Below, one piece after another: positions 54,280 through 63,461 of a DNA stretch of 64,000 nucleotides. The DNA is taken from the NCBI RefSeq assembly GCF_013426735.1, contig NZ_AP023272.1:1346501-1410500 (forward strand), read 5' to 3'. The translations under genes were made by a program, and so were the position numbers. Within the stretch, counting starts at the first letter, position 1, and every line of letters starts with the position of its first letter. The notes beneath the pieces are model-generated. The model saw only the letters and a program-made list of their open reading frames with translations, was not told the DNA's origin and searched no databases. Source of the DNA: Agrobacterium vitis (lineage in GTDB: Bacteria > Pseudomonadota > Alphaproteobacteria > Rhizobiales > Rhizobiaceae).

Positions 54280-54534
54280 ATGCTGGAGCTTCGCCCCAAC
54301 TGTGAATGCTGCGACCGCGATCTGCCGCCTGACAGCCGTGAGGCGATGATCTGTAGCTTCGAATGCACCTATTGCGCTGCCTGTGCTGAGGGCGTGCTGG
54401 CCGGAATCTGCCCCAATTGCGGCGGCGAACTGGTGCGCAGACCCATCCGCCCGGCGGGCAAGCTCGCCAACAATCCGCCATCCACCACGCGGGTTCTTAA
54501 GGCGGAAGGCTGCAAGCCCGGCCGAGCGGCTTGA
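54280..54534 (+). CDS. DUF1272 cysteine-rich protein
   Basis: An 84-residue protein with eight or more Cys in the first 52 residues (CECCDRDLP, CSFECTYCAACAE, CPNCGGEL), the DUF1272 pattern, probably zinc-binding. Function unknown. It lies 4 bp after ureA and 94 bp before ureB. Other rhizobia also carry small unrelated genes inside the urease operon; a maturation or metal role is only suggested by position. Confidence 0.85.
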   Translation: MLELRPNCECCDRDLPPDSREAMICSFECTYCAACAEGVLAGICPNCGGELVRRPIRPAGKLANNPPSTTRVLKAEGCKPGRAA

Positions 54535-54628
54535 TCGGTGATCCATCCGGTCTTTCCGGATGTATTATTTCATGCATGGACAATGTGGTTTTCCGGCTCG
54601 CCGGGAACCGATGACGGGAGAGACAGTG

Positions 54629-54934
54629 ATGAAACCGGGTGAAATCATTGCCGCGAGTGGCGAGATCGAGCTGAATGCCGGTCAGCCGACCGTGACGATT
54701 GAAGTGTCCAATACCGGCGACCGTCCGGTACAGGTGGGCAGTCATTATCATTTCTTCGAGACCAATGCGGGGCTGTCCTTCGACCGGGACAAGGTGCGCG
54801 GCATGCGGCTGGATATTCCGGCGGGGACTGCGGTGCGCTTTGAGCCGGGCCAGACGCGGGAAGTGACGCTGATCCCGCTGGCCGGTAAACGCGAGGTCTA
54901 TGGCTTTCGCCAGAAGGTCATGGGGCCGCTATGA
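54629..54934 (+). CDS. ureB: Urease beta subunit UreB
   Basis: A 101-residue beta chain: [33 protein letters not shown] and [16 protein letters not shown] are typical. I start at 54629, where GGGAGAG precedes the ATG; the frame from 54560 adds 23 residues without support. It overlaps the LprI-like gene by 4 bp. Confidence 0.95.
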   Translation: MKPGEIIAASGEIELNAGQPTVTIEVSNTGDRPVQVGSHYHFFETNAGLSFDRDKVRGMRLDIPAGTAVRFEPGQTREVTLIPLAGKREVYGFRQKVMGPL

Positions 54935-55341
54935 CGCCTGTTTCGCGGCTGATCATGCTGGCAGGGTTTGGGGTAATGTCATCTATCCATGGTGTTCTGG
55001 CGCAAGCGCTGGATTGCAAGGACCCGAAAACCCAGAGCGATATGACGGCCTGCGCGATCAAGGATTTCGACGCGGCGGACAAGGCCATGAATGCCCAATG
55101 GAAAATCACCCGCAAGGTCTTCGTCGAGCAGGACGCAACGCTGGACGATGATCTCAAGGGGGCTGAAAAGGCCTTGCTGAAAGCCCAGCGCGCCTGGATC
55201 GATTACCGCGACGGTCAATGTGAGGCCCAGGGATTTTATGTCCGGGGTGGCACGATGGAGCCCATGGAGGTTGCCGCCTGCAAGGCGGAGGTGACGAAAA
55301 CGCGAACCAAGGAATTGAAATCCTTGGCTGAAACTCGATAA
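54931..55341 (+). CDS. LprI-like secreted protein (DUF1311)
   Basis: A 136-residue exported protein: signal peptide (about 1-25, ending VLA-QA), then the four-Cys pattern with [15 protein letters not shown] and [13 protein letters not shown], typical of lysozyme-inhibitor LprI/DUF1311. Overlaps ureB by 4 bp. Its role in the urease operon is unknown; periplasmic location makes direct urease maturation unlikely. Confidence 0.8.
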   Translation: MTPVSRLIMLAGFGVMSSIHGVLAQALDCKDPKTQSDMTACAIKDFDAADKAMNAQWKITRKVFVEQDATLDDDLKGAEKALLKAQRAWIDYRDGQCEAQGFYVRGGTMEPMEVAACKAEVTKTRTKELKSLAETR

Positions 55342-55356
55342 GCGGATCGGACAGGC

Positions 55357-56001
55357 ATGGATCGCAAGATCATGATCATTGGCAATGGCGAGGTTCCTCA
55401 GGAGGTTGCGGACGCCATTGATGCTGCCGATATGGTCATCCGCTTCAATGGTGCGCGCAATTTCGGCATGGCCGGACACCGAACCGACGTGATGGCGGTG
55501 TGCAATACCGGCCGTCCCGCCAAAGCCATGCTGGCCGATTGTGCCTGGCGCAACAGTCCGGCTGTCGATACCAGCGGTGCGATCTGGTCGGTGCGCGATC
55601 CCGCAAAATTCGAGGCGATGAAGCCGGATATTCTGGTGAATTTTCCCGAACTTGACGATCTGTTTGAGGATCAGACCGACAATTTTGCCGAATTTGCCCG
55701 CAGCAACGGCAAGGATCACGTCGTTTTGCCCGCCTTGGCCCATGAGGCTGCTGTCGCGGCATTGGACCCCTACGATCCCGGCCTCTATGTCACGCCGAGC
55801 AGCGGCCTGGTGGTGATGAGCCATGTTCTTCACGATCCGGCTTTTGCCGGAGATCGGATTTTCGTCGCTGGCTTTTCGCACACGGGTTGGGATGGCCATC
55901 CTTTTGCTGCGGAACGGCAAGTGATCGATGCACATATCGAGGCCGGGCGGCTGACGCGCCTCGGGCCTTCACCCTTATCTGTCCTGTCCCAAGGAGCCTG
56001 A
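55357..56001 (+). CDS. Urease-operon protein with GT29-like motifs
   Basis: A 214-residue soluble protein. IIGNGE (7-12), [14 protein letters not shown] (24-37) and AGHRTDVM (39-46) resemble the sialyl motif L of GT29 sialyltransferases. [13 protein letters not shown] (146-158), GF (172-173), His181 and Glu186 resemble motifs S and VS. Rhizobial urease operons often contain this gene, annotated only as an accessory protein. It has no signal peptide. Glycosyltransferase activity is inferred from motifs; no sugar donor can be named. It ends 2 bp before ureC. Confidence 0.7.
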   Translation: MDRKIMIIGNGEVPQEVADAIDAADMVIRFNGARNFGMAGHRTDVMAVCNTGRPAKAMLADCAWRNSPAVDTSGAIWSVRDPAKFEAMKPDILVNFPELDDLFEDQTDNFAEFARSNGKDHVVLPALAHEAAVAALDPYDPGLYVTPSSGLVVMSHVLHDPAFAGDRIFVAGFSHTGWDGHPFAAERQVIDAHIEAGRLTRLGPSPLSVLSQGA

Positions 56002-56003
56002 CC

Positions 56004-57716
56004 ATGCCTTTCAAAATGTCCCGCGCCGCCTATGCCAGCATGTTCGGCCCCACGACCGGGGACAAAGTGCGGCTGGCTGATACTGAGCTGTTCATCGAGG
56101 TGGAAAAGGATTTCACCCATTACGGCGACGAAGTGAAATTCGGCGGCGGCAAGGTGATCCGCGATGGCATGGGGCAAAGCCAGGCGACGCGCGTGGACGG
56201 CGCGGTCGATACGGTCATCACCAATGCGCTGATCGTCGATCACTGGGGCATCGTCAAGGCGGATATCGGCTTGAAGGATGGCCGTATCGTGGCAATCGGC
56301 AAGGCGGGCAATCCCGATACTCAGCCGGGCGTCAATATCATTGTCGGCCCCGGCACGGAAGCGATTGCCGGGGAAGGCAAGATTGTCACGGCGGGCGGCA
56401 TGGACAGCCATATCCATTTCATCTGCCCGCAGCAGATCGAGGAAGCGCTGATGAGCGGGCTGACCTGCATGTTGGGCGGCGGCACCGGCCCTGCGCATGG
56501 CACGCTTGCCACCACCTGCACACCCGGTCCCTGGCATATTGCCCGGATGATCGAGGCGGCGGATGCTTTCCCGATGAACCTGGCTTTTGCGGGCAAGGGC
56601 AACGCCTCGCTGCCCGGCGCGCTGGAGGAAATGGTGCTGGGCGGCGCCTGCGCCCTGAAACTGCATGAGGATTGGGGTACAACCCCCGGTGCCGTCGATT
56701 GCTGCCTCTCGGTGGCCGACGAATACGACGTGCAGGTTATGATCCATACCGATACGCTGAACGAAAGCGGTTTCGTCGAGGATTCCATCGGCGCTATCAA
56801 GGGCCGCACCATCCATGCCTTCCACACCGAAGGGGCAGGCGGCGGCCATGCGCCTGATATCATCAAGATCTGCGGCCAGCCGAATGTGATACCATCCTCT
56901 ACCAATCCGACGCGGCCCTATACGATCAATACTCTGGCTGAGCATCTCGACATGCTGATGGTCTGCCATCACTTGAGCCCGTCGATCCCGGAAGACATCG
57001 CCTTTGCCGAAAGCCGTATCCGCAAGGAAACCATTGCGGCGGAAGACATTCTGCATGATATCGGCGCGTTTTCGATCATTTCGTCGGACAGCCAGGCCAT
57101 GGGCCGGGTCGGCGAAGTGGCGATCCGTACCTGGCAGACGGCCGACAAGATGAAGCGCCAGCGCGGACGGCTGCCATCGGAAACCGGCGAAAACGACAAT
57201 ATGCGCGTCAAGCGCTACATCGCCAAATACACCATCAACCCGGCGATTGCCCATGGTCTCTCCCATGAAATCGGCTCGATTGAAATCGGCAAGCGCGCCG
57301 ATCTGGTGATCTGGAACCCGGCGTTTTTCGGCGTCAAACCGGATATGGTGCTGCTTGGCGGATCGATTGCCGCCGCCCCGATGGGTGATCCCAACGCCTC
57401 AATCCCCACGCCGCAGCCGGTGCATTACCGGCATATGTTCGGCGCCTATGGCAAGGCCCGCACCAATTCCTCCGTCACCTTCGTGTCTCAGGCCTCGTTG
57501 GATGTAGGTCTGGCGGCGCGGCTCGGCGTTTCCAAGCAATTGCTGGCGGTAAAAAACACCCGCGGCGGCATTTCCAAGGCGTCGATGATCCACAACAGCC
57601 TGACACCGCATATCGAGGTCGATCCGGAAACCTACGAAGTGCGTGCCGACGGCGAATTGCTGACCTGCGAACCGGCCACTGTTTTGCCAATGGCACAGCG
57701 GTATTTCTTGTTTTGA
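56004..57716 (+). CDS. ureC: Urease alpha (catalytic) subunit UreC
   Basis: A 570-residue catalytic chain that hydrolyses urea to ammonia and carbamate. All metal ligands are present: His136 and His138 (HIH), carbamylated Lys219, His248, His274 and Asp362. The flap Cys321-His322-His323 is intact. I start at 56004, where AAGGAG precedes the ATG; the frame from 55887 overlaps the previous gene. Nickel is inserted by UreDEFG. The gene is followed within 10 bp by a hairpin (57725). Confidence 0.97.
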   Translation: MPFKMSRAAYASMFGPTTGDKVRLADTELFIEVEKDFTHYGDEVKFGGGKVIRDGMGQSQATRVDGAVDTVITNALIVDHWGIVKADIGLKDGRIVAIGKAGNPDTQPGVNIIVGPGTEAIAGEGKIVTAGGMDSHIHFICPQQIEEALMSGLTCMLGGGTGPAHGTLATTCTPGPWHIARMIEAADAFPMNLAFAGKGNASLPGALEEMVLGGACALKLHEDWGTTPGAVDCCLSVADEYDVQVMIHTDTLNESGFVEDSIGAIKGRTIHAFHTEGAGGGHAPDIIKICGQPNVIPSSTNPTRPYTINTLAEHLDMLMVCHHLSPSIPEDIAFAESRIRKETIAAEDILHDIGAFSIISSDSQAMGRVGEVAIRTWQTADKMKRQRGRLPSETGENDNMRVKRYIAKYTINPAIAHGLSHEIGSIEIGKRADLVIWNPAFFGVKPDMVLLGGSIAAAPMGDPNASIPTPQPVHYRHMFGAYGKARTNSSVTFVSQASLDVGLAARLGVSKQLLAVKNTRGGISKASMIHNSLTPHIEVDPETYEVRADGELLTCEPATVLPMAQRYFLF

Positions 57717-57724
57717 TGGGGGTT

Positions 57725-57757
57725 ATACGATGGGTCATTGAAAATGACTCATCGTAT
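57725..57757. repeat. Hairpin repeat, copy 2, after ureC
   Basis: ATACGATGGGTCAT pairs with ATGACTCATCGTAT (one G-U) around TGAAA. It is a close relative of 33771-33801 and could end ureC transcription. Confidence 0.7.
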
Positions 57758-57790
57758 TCCTTTTGCGATCTCTTTAAGGCGGGGACGCGT

Positions 57791-57814
57791 GAGCATGTCA
57801 GAGCCTTGGTATTA
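57791..57814. repeat. Dispersed repeat, copy 2
   Basis: GAGCATGTCAGAGCCTTGG and the next five bases closely match 33961-33985 with 4 differences. It precedes the hypothetical gene at 57830 and could hold part of its promoter or an element boundary. Confidence 0.55.
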
Positions 57815-57829
57815 TTGTGACTGGTGGTG

Positions 57830-58372
57830 ATGTCTGAATCTGAAAATCAAGCCTTCTTGCGGGACAGTCTGCAAGTTCTTGTCGGTCTGTCTTTAAGCAT
57901 TGCCCGCAATGCGGCAGATACGAAAGTTTTCCATTTTGGCTCCATTCGTCCAAGTCTATCAGCGCGGGGAAAGTCTGGAACTGTGGGATCACATGCGCTC
58001 CACATTCAATGTTCCTGGCGGATTGTCACGGAGAATGGGGTCGTGACAGGGTCCTCAGATCGTTTCATGGAGCCTGAGGAGGGTGCTCCTGTAAACGTCG
58101 AGGATCCTCAATTTGGTACGTTGCAATTCGTGCGGATTGCAGCCTTGCTGCAAGGTTACGACGAAGCCACAAAGTCCTTTGTAAATGCCACGGATCATCT
58201 CATTGTCCAGTCGGTAACATGCGACAGATATTGTGGAGCAGATCTTCAATTGTCAGGTGGTTATCGCCTGCAAATTTTCCCGGATGGTTCGCAGGCAGAG
58301 GACTGGCGTTTTATGGAGAATGAAGGACGGCACTTCGTTATCGAAGGCGGAAAAGCGAATGTGGTGGGCTGA
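57830..58372 (+). CDS. Hypothetical protein
   Basis: A 180-residue soluble protein with alternating beta and helix; SVTCDRYCGADLQLSGGYRL and FPDGSQAEDWRF suggest a compact beta domain. No signal peptide, no membrane segment. I do not recognise a family with confidence; it could be an immunity or regulatory protein. The start is uncertain (GTG 57824/57827 or ATG 57830; a GGTGG lies upstream). It sits between ureC and a convergent glycosyltransferase gene, next to the dispersed repeat. Confidence 0.6.
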   Translation: MSESENQAFLRDSLQVLVGLSLSIARNAADTKVFHFGSIRPSLSARGKSGTVGSHALHIQCSWRIVTENGVVTGSSDRFMEPEEGAPVNVEDPQFGTLQFVRIAALLQGYDEATKSFVNATDHLIVQSVTCDRYCGADLQLSGGYRLQIFPDGSQAEDWRFMENEGRHFVIEGGKANVVG

Positions 58373-58485
58373 TAGCCCACCACTACTTTTCCTTAAATCT
58401 ATTGGCATTGAAGAGGTGGCGACGCTTTAACGTCCACTCCCGTCGCCCTCTCTTAAAGGCAGGCAGCATCGCCGCTGAAACGGGT

Positions 58486-59769
58486 TCAGCCTGAAAACGG
58501 CTTTTGCATCAGCCCGGAGGAATTGTGGCCCGTCCGGTACTCATTCAAGGCTTCCACATAAAAATCGTCCCAGAATTCATTGGCATCCTTCGCCGAAAAC
58601 ATCGTCTTTGCAGTGCGATAGGCGGCTTGGCGCATGGCTTTGTAAGCATTCTGGTCGGCCATGGCGGCGACGACTTCGTTCAGGCTTTCTTCGGCCAGTC
58701 GCTCGATCTCGCGGGCATGAATCTCGGCAAATTCCGGCGTGCTGCGGTCGTCGGCAATATGCTTCCACTCACCGATATCGGTTGTCTCCATGTCGAGCAG
58801 AATGCCGTTTTGCCGGTGCTTGATGAATTCCGGCAGGGCGCCCTGTTTGGTGGCAATCACCGGCACGTAATTGGCCTCGGATTCAATCGCGCTGAAGCCG
58901 AATGTGTCGCAAAATGTTGTCAGCAGCGAGAAATGTGCGTTGCGCAGGATTTTGAGCACTTCGCTATTTGGAATGTTCTGGACATGGCGAACATTCGGCA
59001 GGCTCAACAATTTGCGGTAACGATCAAAGTAGCCGGGCACCAACGGGTCAGTCCAGGACATCGGTCCGACTTCCACGGTGGAGACGATATCGACTTCCAG
59101 CGGAATGCCGCGCTCCATGGCAAGTTCGGCCATGCGCACGCCAACGCAACCGCCCTTGCGGGCAAAGTGATTTCCGACGAAGACGACGCGGATCGGCCCC
59201 TGGTTTTCATCGTTGAACGTATCCGGTCGCTCTTCGATTTCCATATTTGGATAGCGCATGAACAGCTTCCTGTTCAGCGCCTCATAGGCAGGGTTATTTC
59301 TATGGGTCTTTTGAAAGATCCGCCGTGCATGTTCGGAAATCGCGCCGATCCCGAGACAGCGGTCGGAAATCAGACGCCGGGTCATGAAGGCATAAAGTGC
59401 TGAGGTCTCAATGCCGAAGCCGCGCGGCATATGGGATTCAAAAGAGATCATGAAAGGTGTCGCGCTCATCGGTATCCGGTTGAACGCATGGATGAGGTCG
59501 AACCGGCGCGGCGGAAATGGCGACAGGACCGTGATGCCTTCCAGCTTCGGCGATACGTAGTTCATCGGCACGAAATTGCGATTTTCGATCATGTGCCGGC
59601 TGTGGCGCGGTGAATTGAAGCGCCAGGGGTAACGGGTCGGTGCCAGCACCGACAAACGGATATTTCTGACGGATGGGTCCCGGTCAATGGCTTTGCCCAC
59701 CGGACCATTGGTGTCTTCTACGACCGGCAATACGTGCCGGGTCATAGGCTGCTTTTTCGCATTCAACAT
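58486..59769 (-). CDS. GT4-type glycosyltransferase
   Basis: A 427-residue GT-B glycosyltransferase. The C-terminal Rossmann domain starts at IRVVFVGNHFARKGG (about 195-209) and has FGFSAIESEANYVPVIATKQGALPEF-like GT4 donor-binding features including Glu at the nucleotide-sugar site. It probably transfers a sugar to LPS, capsule or another surface glycan. The ATG at 59769 has GGAG upstream; the 5-codon extension would start with TTG. A single gene, convergent with the one at 57830 and divergent from the peroxiredoxin region. Confidence 0.8.
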   Translation of the reverse strand: MLNAKKQPMTRHVLPVVEDTNGPVGKAIDRDPSVRNIRLSVLAPTRYPWRFNSPRHSRHMIENRNFVPMNYVSPKLEGITVLSPFPPRRFDLIHAFNRIPMSATPFMISFESHMPRGFGIETSALYAFMTRRLISDRCLGIGAISEHARRIFQKTHRNNPAYEALNRKLFMRYPNMEIEERPDTFNDENQGPIRVVFVGNHFARKGGCVGVRMAELAMERGIPLEVDIVSTVEVGPMSWTDPLVPGYFDRYRKLLSLPNVRHVQNIPNSEVLKILRNAHFSLLTTFCDTFGFSAIESEANYVPVIATKQGALPEFIKHRQNGILLDMETTDIGEWKHIADDRSTPEFAEIHAREIERLAEESLNEVVAAMADQNAYKAMRQAAYRTAKTMFSAKDANEFWDDFYVEALNEYRTGHNSSGLMQKPFSG

Positions 59770-60363
59770 CGTTTCCGTCTCCAACCCTACCCAATACCAA
59801 AAAAGATCTTCTGTCGGCGATTGGCATTCGAAAGCCTGTTTCGATGCCGAATTTTGTGCAAATTCTTAACAAATCGTTAAGGTCGAATATTTCCGGATTA
59901 AAATACGTAACAAAGTTTTTTGCAATGCTTCAAGATCTGTTTTGTCTGTTTTTTTATGTGATAATCGCCCTCTGTATCGACCATTGAATGTATAGATCTT
60001 AAATTAGGGCAATAATGTGCTATTATGAAGCTTTGTTAAAGTTGTGATCGGTTGCATACGTTGCTGTCGAGACAGCAGTGGCCAATGCATCGCGGTTGGT
60101 CTTCTATACAGCGCGCGCAATAGGCCGGTTTGCCCGGTTTGAGCTTTTTCCGCGTTAAAAGCGAAACTGGCTATCATTCTGCAATGCCGAATGGGTCCGC
60201 CATGCACTATGCGCATGTCAGGCATGCTTCGGCGTCCAGCATGCTGTTTTATGCTGCGCCGCACATGGTTATGCGGTAATCGAAGGGCTGATCCCGGTGG
60301 CCCGGTAAAAGGCCGCTTTTCATCATTTTTACGCTTCATCATGTCTATCAAAGGAGATCAGCG
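59770..60363. other. Gene-free region upstream of glycosyltransferase and peroxiredoxin
   Basis: About 594 bp between divergent genes. It is AT-rich from ~59840 to 60040 and must contain both promoters. No open frame looks coding; short frames near 60004-60351 are shadows. Structure is limited to minor repeats near 60200-60250. Confidence 0.5.
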
Positions 60364-60903
60364 ATGCTTATTGGCAGAAAAGTGCCCAGCGTCACGTTTC
60401 GTACCCGCGTTCGCGATGAAGAGGTCGGTGGCCCAAACCCCTTCCGTTGGCAAGATATGACCTCGGATGATTACTTCAAGGGCAAGAAAGTCGTGCTCTT
60501 TTCGCTTCCGGGTGCTTTCACTCCCACCTGCTCGACCTACCAACTGCCGGATTTCGAAAAGCTTTATAGCGAGTTCCAGTCTGCCGGCATTGACGACATC
60601 TACTGCATTTCGGTCAATGATGCTTTCGTTATGAATGCCTGGGGCAAGCAGCAGGGGCTGGCCAATGTCAAGCTCATTCCCGATGGCTCCGGTGAGTTCA
60701 CCCGCAAGATGGGCATGCTGGTGTCCAAGGACAATCTCGGCTTCGGCATGCGCTCCTGGCGCTATGCGGCTATCATCAACGATGGCGTGGTGGAGCAGTG
60801 GTTCGAAGAAGAAGGCTATTCCGACAATTGCGATAGCGACCCTTATGGTGTGTCTTCGCCGCAGAATATCCTGGAAAAGCTGAAGGAAAAGCAGGCGGCT
60901 TAA
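60364..60903 (+). CDS. Peroxiredoxin (Prx5/AhpE-like type)
   Basis: A 179-residue 1-Cys/atypical 2-Cys peroxiredoxin of the Prx5 class. The peroxidatic Cys56 lies in PGAFTPTCS. It reduces H2O2 and organic peroxides with thioredoxin or glutaredoxin. AAAGGAG lies 8 nt before the ATG at 60364. A perfect terminator follows (60967). Monocistronic. Confidence 0.93.
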   Translation: MLIGRKVPSVTFRTRVRDEEVGGPNPFRWQDMTSDDYFKGKKVVLFSLPGAFTPTCSTYQLPDFEKLYSEFQSAGIDDIYCISVNDAFVMNAWGKQQGLANVKLIPDGSGEFTRKMGMLVSKDNLGFGMRSWRYAAIINDGVVEQWFEEEGYSDNCDSDPYGVSSPQNILEKLKEKQAA

Positions 60904-60966
60904 GACGACGACTGCTTTTCAACACACCTTCGTAGGCGCGATTAAACACGTCTGCGAGACCAGAAA

Positions 60967-60992
60967 AACCCGGCTGTGTGCCGGGTTTTTTT
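60967..60992 (+). terminator. Rho-independent terminator after peroxiredoxin gene
   Basis: AACCCGGC pairs with GCCGGGTT around TGTGT, followed by a T-run to 60992. Confidence 0.93.
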
Positions 60993-61241
60993 GTTTCGGT
61001 GATGCGCGGGCCGCTGGTATTTCCGTTACAGCGCCGTCCATCCAACATGGCGCACTAAAGTTCGGTGTATCGCTTTATGCGGTAGCGCCCCTGCCTTTGC
61101 CCGGATGATCTGTTTTGGCTGTTCGTGTATTGAAATGATGCGGTGGCCCATACAATCAATCGTTAAAATTCTAGGTATTGATTTAGGAAACGACACACAA
61201 AACAGGCCTATCCCAGAGAAAAGCAGAGAAGGGGGCGGCAA

Positions 61242-62060
61242 TTGATTCGAATATTGAACTGGCTTTCGCTGCGCCGAGGATTTGAAGATCTCTCGCAAAG
61301 GGGAAACATTTTCAGCTTTGTCATGCATCTGATGTTTTCGTCCGTTTCGCTTGCGCTTGGCTTTCAGATCGTTGCCCTGCCGTTCTGTTGGATGCTGGGT
61401 CTGATGCCGATGCCGATCATCGATGCGGTCAAGCTCAGCGTGGCGATGAGCTGGTTGTTGGGCAGTTTCGTGGCGACGATTACCGGTGTCTTCGTGGCGC
61501 GTGAAATCCGCAGTCTCGCCATCGCCAAGGCAAAATACGAGCATCTGAGCAGGATTGACGGTCTGTCCGGCCTGCTGAACCGGCGTGCCTTTTCGGAAGC
61601 GCTGGACCAGACGGAGGGGAACGCTTCGCTGGCCATCGCCGATCTCGATTGGTTCAAGTCTATCAACGATGCTTACGGCCACAGCGCCGGTGATTTCGTC
61701 ATTCGGGCCGTGGCAGACATTCTGTGCCATTTCGCCAATGATCCGCATGTCACGGCCAGGCTTGGCGGCGAGGAATTCGGTTTGATCATCCAAGGCGACA
61801 CGATCCAGCAGCGGTTTGAGCGGATCGACATGATCCGCCGCAGTATTTCCGACCTTCGGCTGCATTTCGACGGTCGGTTGATTTCGACATCCATATCGAT
61901 CGGCGTTGCGGAAATTTCGCCGGAAAGGCGGCCGGAAGTGGTCTATGCGGCGGCCGACCGCGCGCTTTACCGTGCCAAGGCTAATGGCCGCAACTGTATC
62001 GTGCATGAAATGACCCATGGCCCGCAGCCGTTGAAGCAGGTTATCCAGGCCGTATCCTGA
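61242..62060 (+). CDS. Membrane-anchored diguanylate cyclase
   Basis: A 272-residue protein: two membrane segments (about 25-50 and 65-88) and a C-terminal GGDEF domain with GGEEF active site and metal-binding [18 protein letters not shown]. It makes c-di-GMP from GTP. No RxxD inhibitory site is seen before GGEEF (the sequence there is NDPHVTA), so product feedback may be absent. The start is a TTG at 61242 with AAGGGGG upstream. It lies 197 bp before ureE and probably has no part in urease. Confidence 0.88.
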   Translation: MIRILNWLSLRRGFEDLSQRGNIFSFVMHLMFSSVSLALGFQIVALPFCWMLGLMPMPIIDAVKLSVAMSWLLGSFVATITGVFVAREIRSLAIAKAKYEHLSRIDGLSGLLNRRAFSEALDQTEGNASLAIADLDWFKSINDAYGHSAGDFVIRAVADILCHFANDPHVTARLGGEEFGLIIQGDTIQQRFERIDMIRRSISDLRLHFDGRLISTSISIGVAEISPERRPEVVYAAADRALYRAKANGRNCIVHEMTHGPQPLKQVIQAVS

Positions 62061-62257
62061 GCAGCTCGATCATTGCTTTGATATTTGCGATAACAACGGC
62101 ACAGGCCCATTTGCCTGTTGCGCCCGGCCTTTGTTTTGCGCAAACTCGGCGTTCGCAATGGCTGGAGCCTCTCCCAAGGTTATCCGCCAAATCCGGTTTA
62201 GTGAATCGATATAAGCGTTGCGGAGCCATTGGCGATCCGCAGGGTCATGGAGTGCCG

Positions 62258-62719
62258 ATGCTGCGTGTGATTTCTTATCTTCCGGCCTCAGATGCCCTTG
62301 ATCCGGCGGTATCGACGGTTGTTCTGGCCCATGACATGCGCCACCTGCGTCGCAAACTGCTGCATCTAGCCGATGGCGAGATGGTGATGCTGGACCTGAA
62401 GGAAGCGGTACTTTTTGCCGATGGCGACCGTCTGGTGCTTGATAACGGCGACCAGATCGCGGTGAAGGCCGCCGATGAACGGCTCTACGCGATTGTGCCG
62501 CGCGACGGGCAGCATCTGCTGGAACTGGCCTGGCATCTTGGCAACCGTCATCTCCCTGCTCAGATCGAACTGGACCGCATCCTGATCGGCCGTGATCCGG
62601 TGATCCGCGCCATGCTGGAGGGCTTGGGCGCGACGGTCAGTGAGGTGGTGGAGCCGTTTCAGCCGGTGCGTGGCGCTTATCACAGCCATGGGTCACATGC
62701 CCATCACGCCCATTCCTGA
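62258..62719 (+). CDS. ureE: Urease accessory nickel-binding protein UreE
   Basis: A 153-residue nickel metallochaperone: N-terminal peptide-binding-like domain and C-terminal nickel-binding domain ([14 protein letters not shown]), ending with a His-rich tail ([12 protein letters not shown]). It hands nickel to UreG. I start at 62258, where GGAGTGCC precedes the ATG; the frame from 62078 is long and unsupported. First gene of a ureE-ureF-ureG unit 6 bp before ureF. Confidence 0.94.
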   Translation: MLRVISYLPASDALDPAVSTVVLAHDMRHLRRKLLHLADGEMVMLDLKEAVLFADGDRLVLDNGDQIAVKAADERLYAIVPRDGQHLLELAWHLGNRHLPAQIELDRILIGRDPVIRAMLEGLGATVSEVVEPFQPVRGAYHSHGSHAHHAHS

Positions 62720-62725
62720 TCGACG

Positions 62726-63418
62726 ATGACCATTGCTCTCGACACGCTCGGCCTGATCCGGCTGATGACATGGCTCTCGCCGGCCTTTCCTGTGGGCGGC
62801 TTTGCCTATTCGGGCGGGCTGGAAAAGGCGGTCGAGGATGGGTTGATCGATGGTGACGGCACCGCTATCGGGCGCCAAGAGGCGTTGCTGGCCTGGCTGA
62901 CATCGCTGCTGGACCATGGCGCAGTTTGGAACGATGCGGTGCTTCTGGCTGAGGCCTGGCGGGTCTGGAATATGCCGCAGTTCCTAACCGAGGTGTCGGA
63001 TCTGGCATTGGCGCTGGCCGGCTCTCGGGAGCGCTATCAGGAAACCACGGCACTTGGCGCGGCGTTTCGTGAAGCGGGCCGCGCCTGGGCGGACCCGCTT
63101 TCGGCTCTGTCGCCCGATCCAATCGCCTATCCGGTGGCGGTTGGGGCGGTCGGCGCCAGTCAGGGGATAGGTTGCGAAGCCGTGCTTGCCGCCTATTTGC
63201 ACGCAGCCCTGTCGCAGCAGGTCTCGGCGGGTATTCGCCTCAGCCTGATCGGCCAGACCGGTGGCCTCGCCATTCTGTCGCGGCTCGAGGCGCCTGTGGC
63301 AAGCCTAGCTGCCCGGGCCGTCCAGTCGGGGTTGGACGATCTTGGCAGCGCCACGATTGCCGCAGACATCGTTTCGGCACGCCATGAAGGTCAATCTGTG
63401 CGACTGTTCCGGTCGTGA
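62726..63418 (+). CDS. ureF: Urease accessory protein UreF
   Basis: A 230-residue helical protein that binds UreD and UreG and gates GTP hydrolysis during nickel insertion. [20 protein letters not shown] near the N-terminus is the UreF hallmark. It follows ureE by 6 bp and precedes ureG by 43 bp. Confidence 0.94.
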   Translation: MTIALDTLGLIRLMTWLSPAFPVGGFAYSGGLEKAVEDGLIDGDGTAIGRQEALLAWLTSLLDHGAVWNDAVLLAEAWRVWNMPQFLTEVSDLALALAGSRERYQETTALGAAFREAGRAWADPLSALSPDPIAYPVAVGAVGASQGIGCEAVLAAYLHAALSQQVSAGIRLSLIGQTGGLAILSRLEAPVASLAARAVQSGLDDLGSATIAADIVSARHEGQSVRLFRS

Positions 63419-63461
63419 TATCGCCAGCTTTAGAAGCTTGGATAAGAACAAGGGGAAAAGC

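Noticed and set aside
55830..57266. 478-codon frame opposite ureC
   Set aside because: Shadow of ureC, whose metal ligands are all present.
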